From: Enterococcus rivorum
Lineage (GTDB): Bacteria > Bacillota > Bacilli > Lactobacillales > Enterococcaceae
Reading direction: 5' to 3'
DNA length: 64,000 bases
NCBI RefSeq assembly: GCF_001742285.1
Contig: NZ_MIEK01000034.1
Coordinates: forward strand, 1 to 64,000
Shown here: in pieces, positions 15,284 to 25,342 of the stretch
Position numbering within the stretch: the first letter of the stretch is position 1
Layout of the letters: every line of letters begins with the position of its first letter
Notes under the pieces: model-generated
The model's input: the letters and a program-made list of their open reading frames with translations, nothing else
Database searches by the model: none
What the model was told of the DNA's origin: nothing
Made by a program: the position numbers and the translations under genes

Positions 15284-17095
15284 TTACTCTACTGTCACAC
15301 TTTTTGCTAAATTCCTTGGTTTGTCTACATCGTATCCTCTTTGTAAAGTAGCAAAATAGGCAATTAATTGTGTTGGTACGACACTAACTAAAGGAGTTAA
15401 TAACGAATGAACATCTGGCAGAACCAGCTGATCACTCTCTTTGGATAAAGAAGCTAACGAAATAACAAAATTATGTGCACCTCGGCTTTCAACTTCTTTT
15501 AAATTCCCTCTTGTATGAGCAGCTGTTTTTTTATCTGTAATCACACCAAAGACTGGCGTTCCTTTTTCAATTAATGCAATTGTTCCATGTTTTAATTCCC
15601 CAGCGGCGAATCCTTCTGCTTGAATATAAGAGATCTCTTTCAATTTCAAAGAAGCTTCCATCGATACATAATAATCGACACCTCGCCCAATATAAAAAGC
15701 ATTTCTAGTATCTGATAGATACTCTGTAACTAGTTGATCGATTGTCGCTTTTTCATCAATAATTGTTTCCATAATTGATGCAATGACACTTAGTTCATGA
15801 GCAATGTCAAATTTCTCTGATTGTTCATTACCGCTTGCATCTCCAATCGCTTTTGCTACTATCGCTAAAACTGCAATTTGAGCTGTATAAGCCTTTGTTG
15901 AAGCAACGGCGATTTCTGGACCAGCAAGAAGTAATAATGTATAGTCTGCCTCTCTAGATAGCGTTGAGCCTGCTACATTGGTTAAGGTCAACGAAGGATA
16001 TCCTAATCGGTTTGTTTGCACTAGAACTTGGCGACTATCAGCAGTTTCTCCACTTTGGCTTAAGAAAATAAAAAATGGATTCTTCGATAGCAACGGCATA
16101 TTGTAGCCAAACTCACTTGAAAGATGGACTTCTACCGGTATTTGGGCCATTTTTTCAATCAATGCTTTTCCTACCCAACCAGCATTATAACTTGTGCCAC
16201 AAGCAATGATATAGACTCTGTCACTTGCTTTTATTTTTTCAACTATTTCAGGTTCAATAACAACCGATCCGTTCTGTTTTGTATATTCTTTGACAATTCG
16301 ACGCATCACTGTTGGTTGGTCATTGATCTCTTTCAACATATAGTAAGGGTAGGTTCCTTTTTCAATGTCATTTAAGTCTAACTGAGCTTCGTAAGATTCT
16401 CGGTATACGGCGTTGCCTTTTTCATCCTCAATCTTGATTTCATCTGCTTTAACAATAACCATCTCTCCATCGACAATCTCTAAAAAGCGATTTGTTTCTT
16501 GTAACATAGCCATTGCATCACTACAAATAACATTGAAATCTTTTCCTAAACCAATTAGTAATGGGCTTTTATTTTTTGCTACATAAATCACCTCTGGATT
16601 TTCACTATCAATCAAAGCAAAAGCATATGAGCCTTCAATTATAGATAAAGCTTTTTTAAAAGCTTCTTTCGTTTCTAAGCCTTGTTCTGCAAAATATTCT
16701 ATCAGATAAACGACAATCTCTGTATCAGTTTCTCCTAATAATTGCTTATTTTGAAGATATTCCTGTTTAATCTCTTCAAAGTTTTCAATCACACCGTTAT
16801 GCACCAACACAAATCGGTCGTTACCCGATGTATGAGGATGAGCATTTCTTTCGCTAGGTTCACCATGTGTTGCCCATCTCGTATGACCAATCCCAATCGA
16901 TCCTTCAACATCTTTACCAATCTTAGATTGTAAATCAGCAATTCTTCCTTGAGATTTTATTAAATAATTTTGCTGTTGATTACTAGTCACATAAATCCCT
17001 GCTGAATCATATCCTCTATATTCTAGTTTCTCTAATCCTTGAATTAATATTTCTGTCGCATTCTTTTTTCCAATAACTCCAACAATTCCACACAT
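15284..17095 (-). CDS. glmS: Glucosamine-6-phosphate synthase (glutamine-hydrolysing)
   Basis: 603 residues, the usual length. The mature enzyme starts at Cys2 (MCGIVGVIG), the glutaminase nucleophile. The N-terminal Ntn domain has HTRWATHGEPSERNAHPH, and two SIS domains follow (CGTSYNAGWV; SQSGETADSRQ). The C-terminus DKPRNLAKSVTVE is the family signature. It makes glucosamine-6-phosphate from fructose-6-P and glutamine, feeding GlmM (also in this window) and peptidoglycan. The ribosome site is weak (TAGGAATTAGACATTATG). Expression is controlled by the glmS ribozyme upstream. Confidence 0.97.
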   Translation of the reverse strand: MCGIVGVIGKKNATEILIQGLEKLEYRGYDSAGIYVTSNQQQNYLIKSQGRIADLQSKIGKDVEGSIGIGHTRWATHGEPSERNAHPHTSGNDRFVLVHNGVIENFEEIKQEYLQNKQLLGETDTEIVVYLIEYFAEQGLETKEAFKKALSIIEGSYAFALIDSENPEVIYVAKNKSPLLIGLGKDFNVICSDAMAMLQETNRFLEIVDGEMVIVKADEIKIEDEKGNAVYRESYEAQLDLNDIEKGTYPYYMLKEINDQPTVMRRIVKEYTKQNGSVVIEPEIVEKIKASDRVYIIACGTSYNAGWVGKALIEKMAQIPVEVHLSSEFGYNMPLLSKNPFFIFLSQSGETADSRQVLVQTNRLGYPSLTLTNVAGSTLSREADYTLLLLAGPEIAVASTKAYTAQIAVLAIVAKAIGDASGNEQSEKFDIAHELSVIASIMETIIDEKATIDQLVTEYLSDTRNAFYIGRGVDYYVSMEASLKLKEISYIQAEGFAAGELKHGTIALIEKGTPVFGVITDKKTAAHTRGNLKEVESRGAHNFVISLASLSKESDQLVLPDVHSLLTPLVSVVPTQLIAYFATLQRGYDVDKPRNLAKSVTVE

Positions 17096-17329
17096 AATGT
17101 CTAATTCCTACTTTCCAATTTGTCTTGAACATAAAAACTAGTCACACGATCCATTCCTGTTAAGCTAGATAGCATCAATCTAGTTTAAATACTCATTTTA
17201 GAAGATTCAGATAAGAAAAACGAACCACTTCTTTCGATAAAAGACAGCGCCTATTTCTTATCTATTCATTATATGTTTCTATTCTGCATGGAAAGACCTT
17301 TGTTATAATTTCGCAATTATTTTTTGATT

Positions 17330-17420
17330 CTTTCCTTTAGAGTGCAGTCCCTAGAGTCATCCGCCGATGCTTTCGATAAACTCTTTCCTCGTCACCTGTT
17401 TAACAGGTCTGGCGCTATCC
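17330..17420 (-). ncRNA. glmS ribozyme (GlcN6P-activated self-cleaving riboswitch)
   Basis: On the minus strand the conserved blocks appear in order: AGCGCCAGACCTG, CAGGTGACGAGG, AGAGTTTATCGA, TCGGCGGATGACTCT and CACTCTAAAGG. Cleavage is expected 5' of the G at 17415 (in ATA|GCGCC). GlcN6P acts as cofactor in known examples, so the mRNA is cut and degraded when the product is plentiful. It is followed by about 230 bases of leader before glmS. The distal P4 part was not folded. Confidence 0.9.
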
Positions 17421-17473
17421 TAATTATTGGTATAACTACCCTCCTTATCTTTATTACAATAGAAACTGTTAAA

Positions 17474-17503
17474 ATAATACAACAAAACCATAACGATAGT
17501 CAA
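17474..17503 (-). promoter_or_regulatory. Promoter of glmS
   Basis: TTGACT (17498-17503), 18 bases, TATTAT (17474-17479), about 50 bases upstream of the ribozyme. Confidence 0.75.
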
Positions 17504-17662
17504 TAGATTACTCATAAAAAATAAATTGGTATAGTTCAAAAAAAGAAAAAGAATCGCAAAGAAAAAAGCTGCCAACAAGTATATAGCAACTTTTCCCTCT
17601 AATTTTATTCTTTTTATTCGCTAATTCTAAACTATTGAAATTCGTTATTTAATCTTAGATGA

Positions 17663-18496
17663 CTACTTAAAAGGATTGTAGAAACGACCACCATTTACAT
17701 AAAATAGAGAGAAGCTGATCGCAGTTAAAATCACTGCTAAACCAATAACGACAAAATCATTCTGTCTAAAAGGTTGTTGTGAATACCATGTTCGTTTCTT
17801 TTTTTCTCCAAATCTTCTTAATTCCATAGCCGTACTAATGGTTTCAATCCGATCTAAACTAGATAGAATAAGTGGTAAAATAATTTGAGCAATCCCTTTA
17901 ATTCTCTGACTAAATTTAGCTTTCTTAGACATTTCAAACCCACGAGCTTGTTGTGCCAAAGAAATATTAAAATAATCTTCTTGAATATCAGGAATATACC
18001 TAATAGCCAGAGCTACTGCATAGCTAATTTTATAACTTAGACCTAATCTGTTTAAACTTGAAGCAAACTCACTTGGGTTTGTTGTTAACAAAAAAATAAG
18101 TGCCAAAGGAATTGTACAGAAATATTTCAAAACTAAATTAAACTCATAAAATAATTGTTGCTGAGTAATAGTGTAACGCCCTATTCCTTCCCAAATAACC
18201 GTTCGAGATTGATAAAGTTCCACCCCATATTCAGGAGCAAACAAATAGACAGCAATGATATTTAACAATGAAAATACAAAGATAAATTTAACAACAAAAG
18301 AAATTTGATGCCATTTAATATTAGAGACTTTAAACAATGCTAATGACGAAACTGTCATAGCCAATAAAAATCTCGTATCATAAGTAGTCATACAGGCAAC
18401 AGATAACAAAATTAAAAATAACAATTTTGTTGTTCCATTTAACCGATGAATAAATGTATTTCCAGGAGTATATCCTAACATTTGATGCTGATTCAT
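17663..18496 (-). CDS. ECF transporter transmembrane component (EcfT-type)
   Basis: 277 residues with about five membrane segments and the EcfT coupling region (ALAIRYIPDIQEDYFNISLA, then QQARGFEM with an A-R-G motif, and a second arginine motif in AMELRRFGEKKKR). It links the ATPase to the substrate-binding S component. Its ATG overlaps the ATPase stop by four bases. It resembles the CbiQ-family protein found beside UPF0397 genes in Lactobacillales; the set here is a dedicated, not a shared, ECF module. Confidence 0.9.
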   Translation of the reverse strand: MNQHQMLGYTPGNTFIHRLNGTTKLLFLILLSVACMTTYDTRFLLAMTVSSLALFKVSNIKWHQISFVVKFIFVFSLLNIIAVYLFAPEYGVELYQSRTVIWEGIGRYTITQQQLFYEFNLVLKYFCTIPLALIFLLTTNPSEFASSLNRLGLSYKISYAVALAIRYIPDIQEDYFNISLAQQARGFEMSKKAKFSQRIKGIAQIILPLILSSLDRIETISTAMELRRFGEKKKRTWYSQQPFRQNDFVVIGLAVILTAISFSLFYVNGGRFYNPFK

Positions 18497-20202
18497 TTCA
18501 AACGTACCTCTCGATCATAAGCAATAAAGTTTTCAGTAAATAAAAATGGATATTTTAATCCAATCAATTTAGCGAAGGTGTATAAACTAGTTTCTTTTAG
18601 CGATGCCTTCTCTACCAATTCTTGATTTGTCAGCACATTTACTGGTGTTGTATCAGCAATAATTTTCCCATCAAAAACAACTAATGCACGTTGTGAGTAT
18701 TCCAACATTAAATGCATATCATGAGTAATCATCACAATGGTAACTCCTTTGTGATTTAACTCTTCTAAAAAGCTCATCATCTCGGTATAATGTTTAAAAT
18801 CTTGACCCGCAGTTGGTTCATCCAAAATAATCATTTCAGGATCTAAAACTAAAATTGACGCAATAGTCACCCTTTTTTTCTGCCCAAAACTTAATGCAGA
18901 AATCGGCCAATTTCTAAATTCATACAGCCCGCAAACTTTTAAAACTTTTTCAACACGTTCTCTAACTTCCGTTTCTTCAACACCTTTAAGAACTAAACCT
19001 AAGGCTACTTCGTCAAAAATCATTTTTTTTGAGATCATTTGATTTGGGTTCTGCATAACAAATCCGACTTTGTCAGCTCGCTCTTTTATTGAGAATTGAT
19101 TAAAATCAGCTCCAGCCCAAGACATTGTTCCTTGTTGCGATTGAATAAAACCACAAATCGCTTTACTTAAAGTAGATTTACCAGCCCCATTTTTTCCAAC
19201 AATACTAACCATCTCGCCACGGTGAAACGTAACAGATACCTCATCCAAAACTTTACGATCATTTTTTTGATATTGATAGCTGACATTTTCTAGGGTTAAA
19301 AGAGACTCATCAGGAGATGTCTTTTTCTCGTAGTGTAATTCTTTCGTCCAAGCTTCCATTTTCTCTTTCAATTTGGGTGTTTGAAGCTGCTCAATTTCAG
19401 ATAATTTTTGCACCTGATTTAAATCGACCCCTGCATACTTCATGGCAGTAACATATAGTGGTTCGCGAATCCCTTGTTCGAGAAGAATATTACTTTTCAA
19501 TAAATCATCAGGTGTTAAATCGGCAACAATCCGTCCTTCATTAAAAACAATTACTCGATCAACTGGTCGGTATAACACGTCTTCAAGTCGGTGTTCAATG
19601 ATTAAAATAGTTGTTTCTGTTTTTTTATGAATGTCATCAATTAAATCAATTGCTTCTTTACCAGCTTTAGGATCTAAATTTGCTAAAGGTTCATCAAATA
19701 ACAAAATAGGTGCATTATTAATCAGAATTCCTGCCATCGACACTCGTTGTTTTTGACCTCCAGATAAATCTTGCGGTCTATGTTTTAAATAGTCTTGAAG
19801 CTCAACTGTTTCAGCCCAGAGCTCCACTTCTTTTCTCATTTTTTCTAAGGGGACTTCGTCATTTTCTAAAGCAAATGCAATGTCTTCTGCAACTGTTAAA
19901 CCTATAAATTGACCATCGGTATCTTGTAAAACTGTTCCAACATCAAAAGACAAGTCAAACAAACTAGTTTTGGTTAGCTCTTTGTCACCAATTATGACGT
20001 TTCCTTGAATTTCTCCCTCATAATTATTAGGAATCAGACCATTGATACACTGGGCAAAAGTCGATTTCCCACTGCCGCTTGGACCAACAATTAGAATTTT
20101 TTCTCCTTCATAAATAGTGACATCAATATGATGAAGGGTCGGTTCTGACTGACTGTGATATTGGAAAGTAAAATTTTGAAATGTAATCAATGGTCTTTTC
20201 AT
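18493..20202 (-). CDS. ECF transporter ATPase, two ABC domains fused
   Basis: 569 residues with two complete ABC cassettes. The first has Walker A GPSGSGKST (about 40) and signature LSGGQKQR; the second has GKNGAGKST (about 335), signature-like LSFGQKKR and Walker B LDPEMIILDEPTAGQD. This fused form replaces the separate EcfA1/EcfA2 pair. It energises uptake with the downstream EcfT and the upstream UPF0397 S component. A 163-base gap separates it from the S gene; no convincing terminator or promoter was found there. Confidence 0.93.
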   Translation of the reverse strand: MKRPLITFQNFTFQYHSQSEPTLHHIDVTIYEGEKILIVGPSGSGKSTFAQCINGLIPNNYEGEIQGNVIIGDKELTKTSLFDLSFDVGTVLQDTDGQFIGLTVAEDIAFALENDEVPLEKMRKEVELWAETVELQDYLKHRPQDLSGGQKQRVSMAGILINNAPILLFDEPLANLDPKAGKEAIDLIDDIHKKTETTILIIEHRLEDVLYRPVDRVIVFNEGRIVADLTPDDLLKSNILLEQGIREPLYVTAMKYAGVDLNQVQKLSEIEQLQTPKLKEKMEAWTKELHYEKKTSPDESLLTLENVSYQYQKNDRKVLDEVSVTFHRGEMVSIVGKNGAGKSTLSKAICGFIQSQQGTMSWAGADFNQFSIKERADKVGFVMQNPNQMISKKMIFDEVALGLVLKGVEETEVRERVEKVLKVCGLYEFRNWPISALSFGQKKRVTIASILVLDPEMIILDEPTAGQDFKHYTEMMSFLEELNHKGVTIVMITHDMHLMLEYSQRALVVFDGKIIADTTPVNVLTNQELVEKASLKETSLYTFAKLIGLKYPFLFTENFIAYDREVRLK

Positions 20203-20365
20203 TCTTTGTCGCTCCTTTTAATACTATGTATAAAATAATTACGTTCATTAATCCCCAGTAAGTTTTTTGACAAAGAGAAAGAATAGGCTGATTAACTGTT
20301 TTTACCAAACCTATCCCTCTACTTTTTTCCAAAAAAATACTGACAATATTATAATAACATGTTCA

Positions 20366-20917
20366 TTAGTCCTTTGAAAGACTGCCTTTTTTTGTCCGAC
20401 TTGCGGCATATGCAGCCATTAAGATTGTCCCAATAACTCCTACTGAGAGGCTATTCGTTACAATCGCAATTGCTCCTTGTGTGTAAACCTTACTTGCTGG
20501 CTCACTATAAATTAGCACATCTAGCGTTGGCGCAATTAGTCCCCAAACGACAGCATGACCAATTACTTGATAAATATTAAATCGAATCATATCACTTTTC
20601 TTAAATTCACCATGCTGAATGTCAATTTTTCTACCAGCAAATCCATAAATAACACCAATAATACCTGAACAAATGATCCAACTCCACCAGGGTGTGCCAT
20701 AAGTAGTGAAATCTTTTAAGGTATGACCAATCAAACCAATTAATCCCCCTGCGACTGGTCCAAAGATAACCGACATCAAGGCTAGAAATGGATACGCAGT
20801 TTCTAAATTGGTATTAGGAAACCCCGTAGGAATCACGGCAAAACGGCCTAATATAACAAAGACAGCGGAACCGATGCCAATCGCAACAATTGTTTTAACA
20901 GAAATATCTTTTTTCAA
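20366..20917 (-). CDS. ECF transporter S component, UPF0397 family
   Basis: About 183 residues from a TTG at 20917 with AGGAG ten bases upstream; an earlier TTG (20938) overlaps the previous stop and gives an odd Cys-containing N-terminus. Six membrane segments; the typical UPF0397 start ([20 protein letters not shown]) and [16 protein letters not shown] are visible. The substrate is unknown to me. Context (SAM-cleaving enzyme upstream, PurR-type boxes at the promoter) points to a nucleoside/adenine- or methionine-linked compound; inference only. Confidence 0.85.
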   Translation of the reverse strand: MKKDISVKTIVAIGIGSAVFVILGRFAVIPTGFPNTNLETAYPFLALMSVIFGPVAGGLIGLIGHTLKDFTTYGTPWWSWIICSGIIGVIYGFAGRKIDIQHGEFKKSDMIRFNIYQVIGHAVVWGLIAPTLDVLIYSEPASKVYTQGAIAIVTNSLSVGVIGTILMAAYAASRTKKGSLSKD

Positions 20918-20930
20918 TTTAAAACAGCTC

Positions 20931-21788
20931 CTATTCAAAAATAATTTTTGGTGCTTTTCTCAATTTAATAATCCAATCAGTTCCAGTGCCAATATGGTAT
21001 AAGTCAGAAAAAGAATCTTGATTCACTGCCACACCGATATTAACTAATGAGTTGACATAAACAAGAGGCTCACCTATATTTACATCTGCAAAGGATTTCG
21101 CAAATTGCATAATATTTTGATAGACTTTTTTCCCTTGATGGTAAATCGTTACTTGAAGATTATCCCCATGTTGGATATTTTCTTCTTTCATTAAAGCTAG
21201 TGGAATATTCGTCCAAAGAGAACCAAAACGCACATCAAGAACATCAATACTACCTTCTAATATACTCTTTTCACTCTTCGCCTCTACTAACCCTATTGTT
21301 TCAATTGATTCCATTGGTACAACGCTACCTAATTCTTCAAAAGAAATCTCTCCACTTGCTAAACGAGCCCCATTGTAGGCATAAATGTCTCTTCCATGGA
21401 AAGTGTGACTTTCTTCTGAATGCGGCAAACGGCTTTTTACTTCATCAATCGTACGAATTTCTTCAATTCCTTGGTAATGTTGAATATGCGTTAACGAACC
21501 GTTGTCGGGTGTGATAATATAATGTCCTGACTTAGTTTTCGCTACCACGCTTCGTCTTTCACTACCTACGCCCGGATCTACCACTGAAACAAATACTGTT
21601 TCTTTCGGCCAATATTTTACTGTTTGATATAAACGATAAGAAGCCACCCAAATATCATAAGGAGGGATATCATGCGTCAAATCTTCCACTACTACTTCAT
21701 CACTTACCATATGCGCAACACCATACATTGCACTTACAGCACCATCACCTAAACCAAAATCGGTTTGTAAAACTAAATATTTACCCAT
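20931..21788 (-). CDS. S-adenosyl-L-methionine hydroxide adenosyltransferase (DUF62)
   Basis: 285 residues of the SAM hydroxide adenosyltransferase (DUF62) family, which splits SAM to adenosine and methionine with water. Visible family motifs: [17 protein letters not shown] at the N-terminus, [12 protein letters not shown] (catalytic Asp and Arg) and TFHGRDIYA (His), the Asp-Arg-His set of archaeal members. First gene of the unit with the ECF S, ATPase and T genes. The promoter at 21892-21920 and two PurR-type boxes lie just upstream. SD GAAGGAG before the ATG. Cytoplasmic. Confidence 0.9.
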   Translation of the reverse strand: MGKYLVLQTDFGLGDGAVSAMYGVAHMVSDEVVVEDLTHDIPPYDIWVASYRLYQTVKYWPKETVFVSVVDPGVGSERRSVVAKTKSGHYIITPDNGSLTHIQHYQGIEEIRTIDEVKSRLPHSEESHTFHGRDIYAYNGARLASGEISFEELGSVVPMESIETIGLVEAKSEKSILEGSIDVLDVRFGSLWTNIPLALMKEENIQHGDNLQVTIYHQGKKVYQNIMQFAKSFADVNIGEPLVYVNSLVNIGVAVNQDSFSDLYHIGTGTDWIIKLRKAPKIIFE

Positions 21789-21891
21789 CCCATAGCTCCT
21801 TCAATTCATCTTCTTTTGTTGCTAATAAAACCAATCGGAAAATAAAAAATAGACAGAAATCATTTCATTTTCCGCCTACATTTCCAAATCT

Positions 21892-21920
21892 ATAGTACCT
21901 TTTCCAGACAATTCTGTCAA
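21892..21920 (-). promoter_or_regulatory. Promoter of the SAM adenosyltransferase/ECF operon
   Basis: TTGACA (21915-21920), 17 bases, TACTAT (21892-21897) on the minus strand. Confidence 0.85.
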
Positions 21921-21925
21921 TAACA

Positions 21926-21964
21926 TTATCGAACGATAACCATCAATTGACACAAAATGTTCGT
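21926..21964 (-). promoter_or_regulatory. Pair of PurR-type boxes upstream of the -35
   Basis: On the minus strand ACGAACATT (21956-21964) and, 24 bases on from its CGAAC, the inverted copy TATCGTTCGATAA (about 21927-21939). Consensus, opposed orientation, spacing and position just before TTGACA match what I recall of the Bacillus subtilis pur operon control region. Whether the local PurR represses or activates here is not known. Confidence 0.65.
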
Positions 21965-22059
21965 CAACTTATTAAATAACTTATTTCTTTTTGAAGCCTT
22001 CTATTTACCACAACATATAAGCCTAAATAGAGCAAGTTTTTCGACAATCCTTCGCTCCG

Positions 22060-22635
22060 TTAACCACTTGTTTCTTTCACAATAAATAAATGCTCCTGCA
22101 CATTAAAAAGAATAACCAACACGATACTAGCAACGATTGCTGTTGCTAAACCGCTAAGACCATTCATTACAAATGAAAAAGCTACAGGACTCATACCTCC
22201 GAATGCAAAACTTCCCCAGAAAAGAATTCCAGCTATAAAATGCCAAAAATATCTCATAAAGGTTCCCAAAAAGACAGCTCTGACGATCAAAAATCTCCCT
22301 TTTCTTTTATTATCATTTTTTATAGCTTGTTGCAACTTAATGCTAAACGCTCCTGCAAAGCCAGCAAAGCCAAATGCTAAAATATATTCTATGATTACTT
22401 GAAAAACGGTTAAATAGTAGACTTGCGCCAAAGGAAAGTGTAACAATCCCCATATAAAAGCTGACAGGATTCCAGCTTTGCCCCCTCTTCTTAACGAATA
22501 AAGAATAATCGGTATCATTCCCAATGAAATTTCAAAACTACTACCAATTCTCACTGGAAGAAACGATAACGCCATAGCTATTGCTGCAAAAATCGTTCCT
22601 TCTATCCAGACTCTCAAAACCATTTTTCTCTGCAT
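22060..22635 (-). CDS. thiT: ECF thiamine transporter S component ThiT
   Basis: 191 residues from the ATG at 22635, behind GGAGGA (the longer frame to 22686 enters the riboswitch). Six membrane segments; the family region 'SFLPVRIGSSFEISLGMIPI' and RRGGKAGILSAFIWGLLHF are typical of ThiT/YuaJ. It binds thiamine and uses the shared ECF module. The TPP riboswitch just upstream confirms the substrate class. Confidence 0.93.
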   Translation of the reverse strand: MQRKMVLRVWIEGTIFAAIAMALSFLPVRIGSSFEISLGMIPIILYSLRRGGKAGILSAFIWGLLHFPLAQVYYLTVFQVIIEYILAFGFAGFAGAFSIKLQQAIKNDNKRKGRFLIVRAVFLGTFMRYFWHFIAGILFWGSFAFGGMSPVAFSFVMNGLSGLATAIVASIVLVILFNVQEHLFIVKETSG

Positions 22636-22689
22636 AAAAAATCCTCCATCTAGAACAACCAAGTCACAAAGGAGGAGTAAACACATATC

Positions 22690-22792
22690 TTACTCCATCA
22701 CAATTCCTACGCTCGTATTAACGATTCAGGTTCAAGGGTTTAGAGTTATACTCATTCTCAGCAACATGGCTCCCCTTTGCGATGGGTTCTAT
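22690..22792 (-). promoter_or_regulatory. TPP riboswitch (THI element)
   Basis: On the minus strand GGGGAGCC, GCTGAGAATGAG, ACCCTTGAACCTGA and TAATACGAGCGTAGGAA appear in canonical order. Downstream, TCCTCC (22671-22676) can pair with the thiT SD GGAGGA (22642-22647), suggesting control of translation: TPP binding would free the sequester and block ribosome entry. No T-run terminator is seen. Confidence 0.95.
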
Positions 22793-22847
22793 TTAATTTT
22801 TTTGTTACTTTTTTCTACTTATTAAAAAAACTCAATACAGCTGTAAA

Positions 22848-24203
22848 TTAATTCACACCGATTTCTGCTCTCACTACATCAGCAATTTTATCAACATAGT
22901 AATCCACTTTTTCTTTTGTTGGTGCTTCAGCCATCACGCGTAGCAATGGTTCTGTTCCTGAAGGACGTACTAAAATTCTGCCGTCGCCGTTCATTTCTGC
23001 TTCCGTCTCCTCAACAATTGCTTTTATCGCCGGAACGTCCATAGCTCCATGTTTATCTGTCACGCGAATATTCACTAATTTTTGTGGATAAACCGTCACT
23101 TCTGAAGCTAATTGAGATAATGTTTTGCCTGTTTGTTTTAAGACATTTAACAATTGAATACCAGATAACATGCCATCACCAGTGGTATTATAATCTAAGA
23201 AAACCATATGTCCAGATTGTTCTCCACCAAAATTATAGTCGTTTTTGCGCATTTCTTCTACAACATAACGATCCCCAACTTGGGTGATTACATCTTCCAT
23301 CCCTGCTTCTTCCACTGCTTTATGGAATCCTAAATTACTCATGACAGTCGTTACAATGGTATTCTTTTTCAAACGTTTCTTTTCAGAAAGGTACTTCGCA
23401 CAGATAAACATAATTTTATCGCCGTCAATGATGTTTCCTAATTCATCAACCGCAATAATTCGGTCGCCATCTCCATCGAAAGCCAAGCCTGCATCTGCTC
23501 CTTTTTCAAGAACAAATTCAGCTAATTTTTCTGGATGTGTTGACCCAACGCCATCATTGATATTGACTCCGTTAGGACTAGTTCCCATTGTGTAAAAATC
23601 TGTTTCTAAATCAGCGAAAAGTCGATTAACTGAAGTTGCTGTTGCACCATTTGCAGCATCAATACAAACAGTTAAACCAGACAAATCACCTGGAATTGTT
23701 TGCACTAAAAATTGCGAATACTTAAGCAATCCTTCCGGAAATTCATCAAGTGTACCCAATCCATCCGCTGACGGTCTTGGCAATTTATCTTCCTCAGCAT
23801 CTAGCAACGCTTCGATTTCTAATTCTTGATCGTCGACTAGTTTAAATCCATCTGCTCCAAAGAATTTTATTCCATTATCTTCGGCAGGATTATGCGATGC
23901 TGATATCATAACACCAGCAGATGCTTTTTGTAATCTTGTTAAGTAGGCTACACCTGGCGTAGAAATAACACCAAGTTGAAACACCTCAATCCCTACTGAT
24001 AATAATCCAGCAATCAACGCTTGTTCAAGCATTTGACCAGAAATACGTGTATCTCTTCCAACTAAAACTCGTGGTCTTCTGGTTGTATCTTCATGTTGGC
24101 TTAAAACATAGCCACCACAACGACCCAATTTAAATGCTAATTCTGGTGTTAACTCTTTATTGGCAATTCCTCTGACACCGTCTGTTCCAAAATATTTACC
24201 CAT
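22848..24203 (-). CDS. glmM: Phosphoglucosamine mutase
   Basis: 451 residues from [13 protein letters not shown]-type N-terminus (start at MGKYFG preferred; an ATG two codons upstream is possible). The phosphoserine loop [16 protein letters not shown] and metal loop DGDGDR are present, and the C-terminal phosphate-binding loop is [13 protein letters not shown]. It converts GlcN-6-P to GlcN-1-P for UDP-GlcNAc. Third gene of cdaA-cdaR-glmM, a conserved Firmicute operon. Confidence 0.97.
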   Translation of the reverse strand: MGKYFGTDGVRGIANKELTPELAFKLGRCGGYVLSQHEDTTRRPRVLVGRDTRISGQMLEQALIAGLLSVGIEVFQLGVISTPGVAYLTRLQKASAGVMISASHNPAEDNGIKFFGADGFKLVDDQELEIEALLDAEEDKLPRPSADGLGTLDEFPEGLLKYSQFLVQTIPGDLSGLTVCIDAANGATATSVNRLFADLETDFYTMGTSPNGVNINDGVGSTHPEKLAEFVLEKGADAGLAFDGDGDRIIAVDELGNIIDGDKIMFICAKYLSEKKRLKKNTIVTTVMSNLGFHKAVEEAGMEDVITQVGDRYVVEEMRKNDYNFGGEQSGHMVFLDYNTTGDGMLSGIQLLNVLKQTGKTLSQLASEVTVYPQKLVNIRVTDKHGAMDVPAIKAIVEETEAEMNGDGRILVRPSGTEPLLRVMAEAPTKEKVDYYVDKIADVVRAEIGVN

Positions 24204-24238
24204 TCCCATTCTCCTTAAATTCCTTAATTCTCTACACT

Positions 24239-25342
24239 TTAATTATTTCCATTTTCTAGCGAACTGCTTGATGAACTTGAATCACTTGACGTGCTGCTAC
24301 TAGCAGATGAATTCGATTCAATTGAGCTAGTTCGATTAGGAATAACGATTCCAGTATTACCAGCATTTCCGTCTATCGAACTAGAAGGTGTTTGTTCATA
24401 AACTGGTATAATGGTTACCTCAACCTCACTAGGATTAATTACATAATCCACTTTGTTTGGTATCTTTATCGTTTTCTTTTTTGACGTCTTTATTCCCGTA
24501 ATATCAACAGGAACATCAATTTTTTCAAGACTCTCCAAAATTTGGTTAGCCCCTTTTATGGTTGCTTTTGTTTCTGAAAGACTAAATGTATAATGAGAAA
24601 TCCCTTCTGGTGTGTTTCCAGTTGCAACCACTTGTAAAGGAAGCTCTTTTGTAGGAGCGGATAGCTCTACGTCAACTTTAACTTGAGGTGCTGGGACTTC
24701 AATACTTAAAATCTGTCCTTTGGCATCAACCGCTTGAACGTTTACTGTTTGAGTAATTTTCTCCAAAGTTTGTTTTGTACTAGATACTGGCGCAATCACT
24801 CGATCAATTGCTTTGAGTGTTTCTTCACCTGTTGTAATTTGTACCGTCTTCGGTGTTACGACTGTATTATCAACAATATAGCCATTATTCTCTAGACTAT
24901 CTGGAAGTTGTGCCTCCACATCAAAGGTTTTTGTTGCCTTTTTTTCAACCGTTACAGTTATTGTTTGTGGATCAATTTCCGCTGTTACGGCTGTACTTAG
25001 GCCTTTTGCTCTTAAACGTACTTCTGAAGTTCCCAACGGAGTTTGAGTTAAATCAGCTACAATTTGAAAATTTCTAGTGTCTTCATTAGATTCCAAATTA
25101 AGTTGAATTCTATTAGCACTACTTAAATGAACGTTGACTGCTTCCTCATAACCAGAAACAAAATATTTATCTTTATCATATTCTAAATGTACTGGGATGT
25201 TATAAAGCATTTCATCATAAGTTTTGGTATTTGAAGTACTGTTTGTACCGCTACCTTGTGAGTTAGCATTAAAAAAGAGTAATAAAGAAAATAAGAGTGC
25301 TAACAAGCTGTAAAACAAATTACTTTGAGAGGCATTCTTCAT
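24239..25342 (-). CDS. cdaR: CdaR/YbbR-domain regulator of the diadenylate cyclase
   Basis: 367 residues. One N-terminal membrane anchor ([18 protein letters not shown]) and an extracellular part with repeated YbbR domains (several [12 protein letters not shown]-type beta units), ending in a Ser-rich low-complexity tail. It is known to bind and modulate CdaA, and is encoded next to it. Its start overlaps the cdaA stop by four bases. Confidence 0.93.
   Translation of the reverse strand: MKNASQSNLFYSLLALLFSLLLFFNANSQGSGTNSTSNTKTYDEMLYNIPVHLEYDKDKYFVSGYEEAVNVHLSSANRIQLNLESNEDTRNFQIVADLTQTPLGTSEVRLRAKGLSTAVTAEIDPQTITVTVEKKATKTFDVEAQLPDSLENNGYIVDNTVVTPKTVQITTGEETLKAIDRVIAPVSSTKQTLEKITQTVNVQAVDAKGQILSIEVPAPQVKVDVELSAPTKELPLQVVATGNTPEGISHYTFSLSETKATIKGANQILESLEKIDVPVDITGIKTSKKKTIKIPNKVDYVINPSEVEVTIIPVYEQTPSSSIDGNAGNTGIVIPNRTSSIESNSSASSSTSSDSSSSSSSLENGNN

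Noticed and set aside
17420-17620. Open minus-strand frame of about 66 codons between ecfT and glmS that reads like a membrane protein (KVAIYLLAAFFFAILFLF...)
   Set aside because: A stop lies directly before it and there is no ATG, GTG or TTG with a ribosome site. It also overlaps the glmS promoter. It is probably T-rich DNA or a gene remnant.
20203-20365. Separate promoter or terminator between the UPF0397 gene and the ECF ATPase
   Set aside because: Only a weak A/T stem near 20340-20355 and no good -35/-10 pair were visible; the genes were left as one unit.
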